17,195 nucleotides of DNA, from assembly GCA_937996705.1 (NCBI GenBank), contig CALKUQ010000010.1, forward strand, positions 1 to 17,195. Direction: 5' to 3'. Shown piece by piece: positions 1 through 7,070 of this stretch. The notes beneath the pieces are model-generated. The model was not told the DNA's origin, made no database searches, and worked only from the letters and a program-made list of their open reading frames with translations. The position numbers and the translations under genes are program-made. Source of the stretch: an uncultured Chlamydiae bacterium (lineage in GTDB: Bacteria > Chlamydiota > Chlamydiia > Chlamydiales > 2-12-FULL-49-11). How positions within the stretch are numbered: position 1 is the stretch's first letter; every line of letters begins with the position of its first letter.

Positions 1-783
1 CGATCTTGCCGCAAGTCTATTTCGAATCAAAAACTCCATCTGATCGCCACTAACTTTGTCCCCTGTCTCTTGATAAATCTCTTTTAAAAACGAAAGACAG
101 ACCTGATTTGCCTTCCCATGCAAAGGCCCTTCGAGCGCGCACATACTAGCTGCTAAAGCGCCAAAAATATCTTCATGACTCGAAGCTACCGCCTTTCCTA
201 CAAAGGTAGAGAGATTTCCCCCTCCGTGATCGTAGTGCAAAACATTAAATAGACTCATTACTTTTTGAAATACTGCTTTATCCTTCACCCCCGGAACTCT
301 AAGCATCTGGCAAAAATTTTCCATGTATCCAAGTTTAGGATTTGAATCAGGTGTTGGCCCCCAACCTGCATGGTAATTGATCAAAACAGCAACCACTTCA
401 GGGATTTTAGCAATCACGTTCATACAATCCTCTGGATATTTTCCTTGCGATTCAAACGTCGACATAATTGTCAAAGCCGCCACCAAAAGCTTCATCGGGT
501 GGCTCTCTCTTGGCAACTTACAAATATGCTCTTTTACTTTTGGATGGAGAAAAGATCTCGTTTGAAGCTCTTTAGAAAACGTTTCAAACCCAGGGACATC
601 CCCTTCCATTAAATAATAGATCACCTCTTCAGGCCTTTTGTGAGCAAGCTCCTTTACAGGTTTATTTCGATAAAAAAGCCCTAATTCAGGATCTACCCTT
701 GAGGTCGTGCAATACCCTACAGGGACCCCTCGGAGCCCCGACTCTAAACATTCTTCTTTAATTTCAAAAAGAGTTTTGTTCAT
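1..783 (-). CDS. gltA: Citrate synthase, mitochondrial-like type (3' part beyond window edge)
   Basis: The N-terminal 261 codons of a citrate synthase, which condenses acetyl-CoA with oxaloacetate to citrate in the cytoplasm. The ATG at 783-781 overlaps the mdh stop in an ATGA, so the two genes are probably translationally coupled in one TCA-cycle operon. Family marks are an HPM motif near residue 95, the block HYDHGGGN around residues 184-191, and GPLHGKANQ with the active-site His at residue 222. The window ends before the second catalytic His (GxGHAVLR region) and the catalytic Asp. Several blocks (LRG near the start, EDCMNVIAKIP, the HGGGN block, GPLHGKANQ) resemble, from memory, mitochondrial type I citrate synthases more than E. 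coli GltA. A 2-methylcitrate synthase is less likely but cannot be excluded without the C-terminus. Confidence 0.9.
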   Translation of the reverse strand, partial: MNKTLFEIKEECLESGLRGVPVGYCTTSRVDPELGLFYRNKPVKELAHKRPEEVIYYLMEGDVPGFETFSKELQTRSFLHPKVKEHICKLPRESHPMKLLVAALTIMSTFESQGKYPEDCMNVIAKIPEVVAVLINYHAGWGPTPDSNPKLGYMENFCQMLRVPGVKDKAVFQKVMSLFNVLHYDHGGGNLSTFVGKAVASSHEDIFGALAASMCALEGPLHGKANQVCLSFLKEIYQETGDKVSGDQMEFLIRNRLAARS

Positions 784-1724
784 AAGTATTGCCTCACCCC
801 TTCCCTTTCTTCGATAAGTTCCTTTTCCGTTTTTTTCAGCTCTTCCTCTAAAAACGAATCTATCTCTAAATTTGGGACCACGTCCCCATTTCTCAGTGCC
901 GTTGAGTAAAAAACATCTTTCTCTGCCATATAAATCCCCGCAGTATGCCAATCATTTTGTTGAGTCGGAAAAACCCAATCTTGAATCGTTTGAATTGCGG
1001 CATTTGCCGCTGATGCTGCTGAAGACAATCCCCTAGCCTCTATAATTTCGGCCCCCCGTTTTCTTACCGTAGCCATAAATTCCCCTCTAAGCCAGCCAAT
1101 ATCCCCAATTACCTCAGTTGCTTTTTTACCCCGAATCGTTGCATTGCAATAGTCCACAACCATTGTCGATGAGTGATTTCCATACACAGCAACCTGCTTA
1201 ACCTCCCTAAATAAGACGTTAGCCTTTTTAGCTAGCTGAGCAATTGCCCTATTTTGATCCAATCGCATCATGGAACGTATATTTTCCTTTGGCAGCTCTT
1301 GTGCATTAGCTGATAAAACAAGAGCGTTGGTATTTGCTGGATTGCCAACAACCAAAACCTTTACACCCGTTCTGTTTAAAGCCTTACCTTGTTCGACAAA
1401 TATTTTAGCATTATCAAGGAGCAAGTCTTTGCGCTCCATACCTTTATTCCTAGGCTTTGCACCAACAAGAATCGCAAAATCGACTCCATCAAAAACTTTT
1501 TTTGGATCGCTCCCTGTAACAATCCCTTCCAAAAGAGGAAATGCGCAGTCATCAAGCTCCATCTCAACCCCTTTTAAAGCAGTCAGAGCCTGAGGGACTT
1601 CCAATAAGTGAAGAATAATAGGGGTATCATTTCCGAGCATCTGGCCTGAGGCTATCCTGTAAACTAAACTATACCCGATTTGCCCCGCAGCTCCAGTAAC
1701 AGCAACTCTTACAGCTCTTTTCAC
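780..1724 (-). CDS. mdh: Malate dehydrogenase
   Basis: NAD-dependent malate dehydrogenase of about 314 residues, interconverting malate and oxaloacetate in the TCA cycle. Seen: the Rossmann motif GAAGQIG at residues 11-17, GAKPRNKGMERKDLL carrying the mobile-loop arginines, GNPANTNAL, LDQNRA with the catalytic Asp at 156 (the usual LDHNR with His changed to Gln), and YGNHS with the catalytic His at 184. I place the start at the GTG at 1724, preceded by a GGAAGG ribosome site. Longer starts reach across the divergent purU start and add residues absent from the family. The stop overlaps the citrate synthase start by 4 bases. A weak -10-like CATAAT on this strand lies at 1768-1773, overlapping the purU start codon. 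Start certainty is moderate; function certainty is high. Confidence 0.95.
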   Translation of the reverse strand: MKRAVRVAVTGAAGQIGYSLVYRIASGQMLGNDTPIILHLLEVPQALTALKGVEMELDDCAFPLLEGIVTGSDPKKVFDGVDFAILVGAKPRNKGMERKDLLLDNAKIFVEQGKALNRTGVKVLVVGNPANTNALVLSANAQELPKENIRSMMRLDQNRAIAQLAKKANVLFREVKQVAVYGNHSSTMVVDYCNATIRGKKATEVIGDIGWLRGEFMATVRKRGAEIIEARGLSSAASAANAAIQTIQDWVFPTQQNDWHTAGIYMAEKDVFYSTALRNGDVVPNLEIDSFLEEELKKTEKELIEEREGVRQYL

Positions 1725-1770
1725 AATACCTTCCCTTTTATTTGTAACTATGGTAAAAATAGACCTTATT

Positions 1771-2607
1771 ATGCAAAAGAAAAAGTACTTATTAAAAATT
1801 ACTTGTTTAGATAGAGCAGGCATTGTTGCTGAGGTATCTACGTCAATTTTTAAACTGGGTGGCTTTATTCTAAAATTCGATCAATTTTCAGATCCAGACA
1901 CCAATCAGTTCTTTATGCGAACGATATTTGAATCGTCTGAAACTTATGAAACTTTTTTAGAAGAATTTAAAAAATTCACTATGAAGTGGTCCCTTCAAGA
2001 TCTCGAAAAAAAACCCAAACTCCTTATTCTCTGTTCAAAAGAGCGTCACTGCCTCAATAATTTATTAAACAAACAAAAAACAGGCCTTTTGAATACAGAG
2101 ATTAAAGCAATCGTCTCTAATCACACCCTCCTAAAAGAGATGGCAGAGTGGTACCATCTCCCTTTCCACCATCTCCCCATCACCCCTGAGACCAAAACCC
2201 TTCAAGAGGAAGAGCTTAAAAAGCTAGTAGAGTTGTATGAGATTGATTATATAATTCTTGCAAGGTACATGCAGATTATTTCTCCAGAATTTTGTAGAGC
2301 TTATCAGGGGAAAATTATCAACATTCACCACTCCTTCCTCCCCTCCTTTAAAGGGGCAAACCCCTATCTTCAAGCCTACAAACGGGGGGTCAAAGTGATT
2401 GGAGCTACAGCCCACTTTGTCACAGCCGATCTTGATGAAGGGCCTATTATCCACCAAGAGACTATTCCCGTAGACCACTCCCTCTCAGCAACTGATCTAG
2501 CTAAAATGGGGGCTGATGTCGAATCCAGGGTCCTCTTTAAAGCAGTAAAATCTGTTTGCGAAAGCAATGTATTTATCGACAACCACAAAACGGTTGTCTT
2601 TAAATAA
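1771..2607 (+). CDS. purU: Formyltetrahydrofolate deformylase
   Basis: PurU hydrolyses 10-formyl-tetrahydrofolate to formate and tetrahydrofolate, balancing one-carbon pools. From the ATG at 1771 the protein has 278 residues, close to the E. coli length of 280. Residues about 5-80 form an ACT regulatory domain (LKITCLDRAGIVAEVS). The rest is a formyltransferase fold with the Asn-His-Asp catalytic set: Asn184 and His186 in INIHHSFLPSF and Asp222 in ADLDEGPII. The end, NHKTVVFK, matches the usual PurU terminus. An upstream in-frame ATG at 1750 adds seven residues not expected in the family, and neither start has a clear Shine-Dalgarno. The gene diverges from mdh and leads a plus-strand cluster with the thioesterase 21 bases downstream. 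Confidence 0.95.
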   Translation: MQKKKYLLKITCLDRAGIVAEVSTSIFKLGGFILKFDQFSDPDTNQFFMRTIFESSETYETFLEEFKKFTMKWSLQDLEKKPKLLILCSKERHCLNNLLNKQKTGLLNTEIKAIVSNHTLLKEMAEWYHLPFHHLPITPETKTLQEEELKKLVELYEIDYIILARYMQIISPEFCRAYQGKIINIHHSFLPSFKGANPYLQAYKRGVKVIGATAHFVTADLDEGPIIHQETIPVDHSLSATDLAKMGADVESRVLFKAVKSVCESNVFIDNHKTVVFK

Positions 2608-2628
2608 CCCCTTTTTATTAATGAGGGT

Positions 2629-3153
2629 ATGGAACCATCCAAACCCCCCTCAGACTCCCATGTCACCGATTATGTCTATAAGATTTTTCCAAATGATCTT
2701 AATTCTCAAGGGACTGCATTTGGGGGCACCATCATATCTCTCCTGGATCGGATCGCCCTTGTCATAGCAGAAAGACACAGCCAAAAAGTCTGCGTAACAG
2801 TATCGATTGACGCCGTCCATTTTTTGGCAGCTGCTAGAAAAGGGGACAATTTGATCATCCAAGGGAAAATCAACAGATCTTGGACCTCCTCAATGGAAAT
2901 TGGCCTCCGAGTTACTGCCGAAAATGCTTTTACAGGCGAGCTCCGCCACATCCTCTCCGCCTACTTTACCTTTGTAGCCCTCGACGAGAATGGGAAGCCG
3001 ACCCCTGTCCCCGCCCTTTTACCAATAACCCCCGATGAAAAGCGGCGCTTCGAAGAGGCTGACCATCGCAGATCGCGAAGAATCCGAGCAAGTAAAGAGC
3101 AAGAAGAGTTTAGAAAAACTTTTGAAAAAAAGGACGCTAAAGAGCAGTCATGA
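2629..3153 (+). CDS. Acyl-CoA thioesterase, hotdog fold (YciA/BACH-like)
   Basis: A 174-residue cytoplasmic hotdog-fold protein predicted to hydrolyse acyl-CoA thioesters to free fatty acid and CoA. The N-terminal block NSQGTAFGG followed by LLD at residues 38-40 corresponds to the conserved GxxFGG...MD helix and active-site region of the YciA/acyl-CoA hydrolase family. The later stretches VTVSIDAVHFLAAARKGDNL and HILSAYFTFVALDE are the typical central strand and dimer-core segments. The last 40 residues are highly charged and predicted helical, a tail beyond the core fold. The gene follows purU by 21 bases and overlaps the next gene by ATGA, so it is probably co-transcribed with both. Chain-length preference cannot be read from the sequence. 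Confidence 0.85.
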   Translation: MEPSKPPSDSHVTDYVYKIFPNDLNSQGTAFGGTIISLLDRIALVIAERHSQKVCVTVSIDAVHFLAAARKGDNLIIQGKINRSWTSSMEIGLRVTAENAFTGELRHILSAYFTFVALDENGKPTPVPALLPITPDEKRRFEEADHRRSRRIRASKEQEEFRKTFEKKDAKEQS

Positions 3154-4037
3154 CAGACCCGTTTGAATCTAGACCCTCTTTTAAAGATCACCAAGATCCA
3201 ACCCTTGATTGGATGCAACACGAATTTTGCCGATTTCCAGAGAGCCCGGAAGAGGCTCCCCCTGCAGGAATCGAAGAGAGAATAAAAAATTTAGTCGAAT
3301 ATGTTTGTGAAAATAATCTCCTTTCCGATGCTACAGCTGCTGAAAAAGAGCTCAAAGGGCTAGTCTCTACTATTTCCAGAGATATAAGTGTGGGAAGACT
3401 TAGCTCAAGAGATTTGTTTAGCACTGCAAAATTAGTTCAACGGGCAATCACTACTGTACAAGAAGAGCAGAAAGCTAGAGACTCCTCTGCCTCATCAGAG
3501 ACCGCCTCTTCTGATAGCAGAGCCACTTCACCAAGTCTCCCCCGAGTTCAAAAAGCTCTTCTATTAGAATCTTCGACGAGCACACCCCTTCCTTCAGCAA
3601 AAATGATGGTTCTCGATGACGAAGAGACAAATGGGAGATCCCTTTGTAGAATTCTCCCCCGTATACCTGGCCTTAAAGCAATCGGGACCCCTACTTACGT
3701 TACAACCACCTCTAGTTTTTTTGAAAAAGTGAAAGAGGATCCCCGCTCAAAACCCGACATCCTTTTTTTAGATCGTAATTTAGCACCAGGAGATATCTCC
3801 TCCGAAGAGTTCTTATCCCAAGTTAGAGAAGATCCGTTGCTTCAAGACATCACCGTTATTCTCGCAACAAGTGATGACATTTCAAGTGTAGGATCTAAAA
3901 TGCAAGAACAATTAGACGGCTATGTTCGTAAAGGGGGAATTACCGCTCCTAACCTTCAAAAACACCTCTTTTCTCTCCTCAAGGTCTTAACCGAAGAGAG
4001 CGCAGATAGAAGTTGGCTTAAAAATAGACCTGTATAA
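3150..4037 (+). CDS. Orphan protein with C-terminal response-regulator receiver domain
   Basis: A 295-residue protein whose C-terminal half (about 150-285) is a CheY-like receiver. MMVLDDEE carries the acidic pair Asp156-Asp157, FLDRN gives the phospho-acceptor Asp208, LATSD the conserved Thr240/Ser241, and YVRKGG the conserved Lys261. All residues needed for phosphorylation seem present. The N-terminal third (40-110) looks helical and matches no family I recognise. A Ser/Thr-rich linker (about 110-140) joins it to the receiver. There is no DNA-binding or enzymatic output domain after the receiver, and no histidine kinase gene in the window, so input and output partners must lie elsewhere. 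Translation probably couples to the thioesterase through the ATGA overlap. A regulatory or scaffold role is inference. Confidence 0.8.
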   Translation: MTDPFESRPSFKDHQDPTLDWMQHEFCRFPESPEEAPPAGIEERIKNLVEYVCENNLLSDATAAEKELKGLVSTISRDISVGRLSSRDLFSTAKLVQRAITTVQEEQKARDSSASSETASSDSRATSPSLPRVQKALLLESSTSTPLPSAKMMVLDDEETNGRSLCRILPRIPGLKAIGTPTYVTTTSSFFEKVKEDPRSKPDILFLDRNLAPGDISSEEFLSQVREDPLLQDITVILATSDDISSVGSKMQEQLDGYVRKGGITAPNLQKHLFSLLKVLTEESADRSWLKNRPV

Positions 4038-4087
4038 AAAATCGGATGGTAACTAAACAAGGGTTGGGGTAAAATCTCCCTATTCCT

Positions 4088-4741
4088 ATGAATGAGATGA
4101 TCTTTTTTATACATATTTTTTTGCTTTTTGGAGCACTGATTCTAACTAAACGCTTCGGCAAAGAGGCGCTTATCACACTAATTTCCCTCCAAGTAATTCT
4201 TTCTAACTTGTTTGTAACAAAACAGATAGAGCTTTTTGGACTCAGTGTAACAGCTACCGATGCCTACATGATCGGCTCTCTTGTCGGAATGAACTTGCTC
4301 CAAGAATATTTTGGAAAGGAGAGCGCAAAAAAAGTTTTAACGATTAATACCTTTATTTTGATTTTCTTTACAGCTATGGCTCTGATTCAAATCGGCTATA
4401 AACCCTCCCCCTACGATTCACTCCACCCCTCATTCTTAGCGATCCTCTCGTTTAGCCCCAGGATCTTTCTCTCATCCATCGGCTGCTTCTACCTCTCCCA
4501 AAAAATCGATGTCGAATTGTTTAGCGCCCTCCGGAAAAAACTCTCCCTCCCCCTCTCCATGACCCTCTCTCTTCTCATCTCCCAAGCCCTCGACACCATC
4601 TTATTCTCCTACCTAGCCCTCTATGGGGTGGTCCACTCCCTCTCCTCAATCATACTCATGAGCTACGCAATTAAGTTGATCACCCTCTTCAGCATGGCCC
4701 CCCTCACCGCCCTCCTCAAGGCCAAATCAATCAAAACCTAA
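4088..4741 (+). CDS. yhhQ: Queuosine precursor transporter (YhhQ/VUT family)
   Basis: A 217-residue inner-membrane protein with about six hydrophobic segments, of the YhhQ (VUT, formerly DUF165) family that imports queuosine precursors. Seen: SNLFVTKQI near residues 39-47, TATDAYMIG near 55-63, the family hallmark NLLQEYFGK at 69-77, and SQALDTILF in the fifth segment. In Chlamydia trachomatis a YhhQ protein is reported to serve queuine uptake, and the tgt gene 3.1 kb downstream here has a queuine-type pocket, so host queuine is the likely cargo (inference). A -10-like TAAAAT at 4069-4074 lies 12-13 bases before the ATG; no Shine-Dalgarno is visible. The second half of the gene is strikingly rich in CTC/CCC/ACC codons compared with the AT-rich first half. 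Confidence 0.85.
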   Translation: MNEMIFFIHIFLLFGALILTKRFGKEALITLISLQVILSNLFVTKQIELFGLSVTATDAYMIGSLVGMNLLQEYFGKESAKKVLTINTFILIFFTAMALIQIGYKPSPYDSLHPSFLAILSFSPRIFLSSIGCFYLSQKIDVELFSALRKKLSLPLSMTLSLLISQALDTILFSYLALYGVVHSLSSIILMSYAIKLITLFSMAPLTALLKAKSIKT

Positions 4742-4763
4742 AAGCTCCCTTCCCCCCGGTTTT
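4733..4763. terminator. Possible bidirectional terminator between convergent genes
   Basis: Between the 3' ends of the YhhQ gene and the convergent 762-residue-protein gene, AAAACC (4733-4738) and GGTTTT (4758-4763) are inverted copies enclosing a pyrimidine-rich loop. The stem is short and the loop long, so this is a weak candidate. Confidence 0.2.
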
Positions 4764-7051
4764 CACCCCCCCTTCTTCTCTAACTTAACTGCCCCAAACG
4801 TAGCTGCAGCAGCCAGTAAAGATGTTCCAGGAACCGGAATCATGTGGATCGCTGAAATAGCTATATCTAAAATCTTAAGACCCAGAAACATCCCCCCTTT
4901 TGTCGTCATAGGGGCTTGTCTAAAAAATACCCTATTATTTAAAGCGAGAGCGAGATCTCCCCTTTTATTTAGATCCTTTTGCTCAAGAAGCTCCTTGCTG
5001 AAATGATCTACATACTTATCAACAACCTTTTCGATTTCACTATTATAATCTTTAGCTTGCTCATCTTTTGGAATTCGAACTCTTTCCCCATTAATGTTTA
5101 ACACATCGGGCCCATCCTTATCAAAAATTTTTCTAATCCCCTCCAAGAGATAATTAGATGCAGGCACGTTAAAATCCCCAAGCTTATTTTTTAAAATCAT
5201 AACCCCTTTTACGATTTGATCTTTCTGGCTCTTTGATAAGCCCTCAATTTTTGAAATATCGGCTTCCAAGCTATCTTTACTCTTTAAAACGACCTGATCT
5301 TCTACCTTAGCCTTATCATATTTTTTATCAGGGTTTGCAGCAACTCTTGCAAAACATTTACTGTACTCACATACAAGACTTCGAGTGTGCCAATCCTCAA
5401 ACCCAGGATAGTTATTTCCGGGGATTATCAGTGTAGTCCCGGCTATTTCAACCGAAGTCCCCTCTCTCTGGGCAAAAAAACCAACAACATTTTTAACCAA
5501 TTTATTGATCGTGAGTATCGATGCACCGGGATGTTCCCTCAATAAAATTGTAACCGCCTCTAAGATTTGCCCTTTTTGCTCCTCTGATATGTTTTGAATC
5601 TTCCAAATACCTTCTTTGATGCTGAACATATCTTGTATGAGCGGGCTACCTTTTTGAAGAAGGGTATCAACTCTCAGATTACACTCCCTTAATTTGTTCG
5701 TAAGTTCTTTCTCTTTCTGTTCAGCCGTCATACCATCGGCAATTTCCCTATCCACTATCTCTTGAATAGCACTTTCGATCTCTTTTTTCTTCTCTTTTGA
5801 TATCCCCTCAATTCTCCCGATATCTTCTTTGAAGGTATCTAACCTTTTTATCAAAAGCTCATTAGCAAAAATATAACCGCGTTCATTCGTTTGCAGAAAT
5901 GCTGTTCTTTGATCAATTAAAAGGAGCTTCTTTTCTTTTTGCATTTGGATCGCATTTTCAATTTGTTGTATTTGTCCAGAGTCTGTTGTTTTCTTAAGTA
6001 AAATTTCTAATTTAGTAATATTTCTATCATAGATTTGTACTTCAGGAACGTTCGTGTAGACATCTCCCACCGCAGTATTTCTTAAAACAAGCCTATCTAG
6101 CTGAACTCCCCTTAACTCATTTAATTCAGCAAGAAAGTCCTCTGGTTTCTTTGGAGTTAAAGCCTCCGGAGCTGAACCCTCCGCAGTTGAACCCGCCGCA
6201 GCTGAAACTTCGACAGTTGAAGCAGCCGCAGTTGCAAGGGGGGAAGCCCCCGGATCTCCGGCTGAGCACAATTTTAAATCGCGCTCTCGCTCTACACTCT
6301 CAGAAAACTTTCGATATTGGCTTATATCCCCTATTGATTTCAAAGATACAGAGGGGACGCTGCCCCAAAAATGACCGAAGGCCTTCACCACTTTTCTAGC
6401 AACCTCCGATTTTCCCGAATAGTGAAGGCCACTTTTTCTTTTTGCATCAAGAAAATTTCTTCCTGCCTGAGACGAGAGCACTTTCGATTGCTGCTCGCTA
6501 ATATGCTGATCAATTTCAGCTTCTGAAATATCGTTAAATCCCTCTAGCTGGCCTAGTCTATTATTTGCAGGCTGCAAGAGCTTATCCATCTGCTCTACCT
6601 CACCTGCTTGAAAGAGCTTCCCTGCGATTTTTCCACCCCCTAAAAAGACTAAGGCACTAATACAGGGAGAGACTATTTTAGAAATCATTTTCATCATGTA
6701 CCTAACAAAATGGTGATGATGGGAATGTCCTACATGTGCCACTAAATGTGTTAAAGCAGTAAGCTTAGTAGACATCACCCCCAAAACTGGGACTAAAGTC
6801 CCTTTTGAACCCGCTAATGCTCCTAAGATAGATAAAAGAATGGCAGATCCAACCAAAACACCAACAGCGATCCCCAAACCCATCTTCCAATTGCACGAAG
6901 AGAGGGTCTTTTGCTCCAATCCTGTTGTGTCCCCAAAATCTGCCTGTAACTCTGTAAGGACTTTTGCCTTTCGTTCGATTTCTTCGGAAGTCTGAGTGCT
7001 ATCTGCCTGGCGGGAAGTAGCAGCTACTTGTTGACCTCTAACAGAGTCCAT
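4763..7051 (-). CDS. Large hydrophobic, repeat-containing protein; candidate type III secretion translocator or effector
   Basis: A 762-residue protein I do not recognise by sequence. Architecture: a polar N-terminus (1-50) suited to a secretion signal; hydrophobic segments at about 57-81 and 120-146 separated by a His cluster (106-114); a polar helical stretch; a degenerate pentapeptide Ala/Ser linker (274-299); charged coiled-coil-like sequence (305-405); three related repeat units (406-476, 477-593, 594-710); and a hydrophobic C-terminus (721-755). The ATG at 7051 has a strong AGGAG five bases upstream. It lies 19 bases behind an LcrH/SycD-like chaperone gene on the same strand, the usual arrangement for translocators such as CopB/YopB and their chaperones. 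A secreted, membrane-inserting protein is therefore likely by context. It could also be an inclusion-membrane-type protein. No enzymatic motif was found. Confidence 0.75.
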   Translation of the reverse strand: MDSVRGQQVAATSRQADSTQTSEEIERKAKVLTELQADFGDTTGLEQKTLSSCNWKMGLGIAVGVLVGSAILLSILGALAGSKGTLVPVLGVMSTKLTALTHLVAHVGHSHHHHFVRYMMKMISKIVSPCISALVFLGGGKIAGKLFQAGEVEQMDKLLQPANNRLGQLEGFNDISEAEIDQHISEQQSKVLSSQAGRNFLDAKRKSGLHYSGKSEVARKVVKAFGHFWGSVPSVSLKSIGDISQYRKFSESVERERDLKLCSAGDPGASPLATAAASTVEVSAAAGSTAEGSAPEALTPKKPEDFLAELNELRGVQLDRLVLRNTAVGDVYTNVPEVQIYDRNITKLEILLKKTTDSGQIQQIENAIQMQKEKKLLLIDQRTAFLQTNERGYIFANELLIKRLDTFKEDIGRIEGISKEKKKEIESAIQEIVDREIADGMTAEQKEKELTNKLRECNLRVDTLLQKGSPLIQDMFSIKEGIWKIQNISEEQKGQILEAVTILLREHPGASILTINKLVKNVVGFFAQREGTSVEIAGTTLIIPGNNYPGFEDWHTRSLVCEYSKCFARVAANPDKKYDKAKVEDQVVLKSKDSLEADISKIEGLSKSQKDQIVKGVMILKNKLGDFNVPASNYLLEGIRKIFDKDGPDVLNINGERVRIPKDEQAKDYNSEIEKVVDKYVDHFSKELLEQKDLNKRGDLALALNNRVFFRQAPMTTKGGMFLGLKILDIAISAIHMIPVPGTSLLAAAATFGAVKLEKKGG
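4922..5836 (-). repeat. Protein-level repeats: one partial 71-residue and two full 117-residue units
   Basis: Inside the 762-residue protein, residues 477-593 (bases 5273-5623) and 594-710 (4922-5272) align without a gap at a constant offset of 117. Shared positions include Lys484/601, Ile485/602, Ser489/606, Gln492/609, Lys493/610, Gln495/612, Ile496/613, Val500/617, Asn516/633, Phe526/643, Gly538/655, Pro544/661, Tyr563/680 and Phe567/684. A shorter first unit (406-476) matches the opening helix pair (RIEGIS aligned to KIQNIS and KIEGLS). The DNA has diverged, so the duplication is old. Confidence 0.7.
6154..6234 (-). repeat. Degenerate 15-bp tandem repeat encoding an Ala/Ser pentapeptide linker
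   Basis: Five to five and a half imperfect 15-base units, e.g. CAGTTGAACCCGCCG at 6184-6198, starting at 6154, 6169, 6184, 6199, 6214 and 6229. On the coding strand they encode the pentapeptides TAAAS, TVEVS, AAAGS, TAEGS and APEAL. The unit preserves the frame, so copy number can vary without breaking the gene. It forms a flexible linker between the membrane-active N-terminus and the coiled-coil/repeat body. Confidence 0.65.
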
Positions 7052-7070
7052 AATCTCTCCTTTTTTAAAT

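Noticed and set aside
370..612. Plus-strand 80-codon open frame
   Set aside because: Lies fully antisense to the well-conserved citrate synthase gene and has no recognisable protein features.
1750..1770. Upstream ATG start for purU
   Set aside because: It adds seven residues before the conserved ACT-domain start and has no Shine-Dalgarno; the ATG at 1771 fits the family length.
1725..1823. N-terminal extension of malate dehydrogenase by 33 residues
   Set aside because: The added sequence is not seen in the family and runs across the divergent purU start; the GTG at 1724 has a ribosome site and begins directly before the NAD-binding strand.
6151..6399. Plus-strand Pro/Leu-rich repeat open frame
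   Set aside because: It is the antisense reading of the 15-bp pentapeptide repeat of the 762-residue protein; its periodicity is inherited from that repeat.
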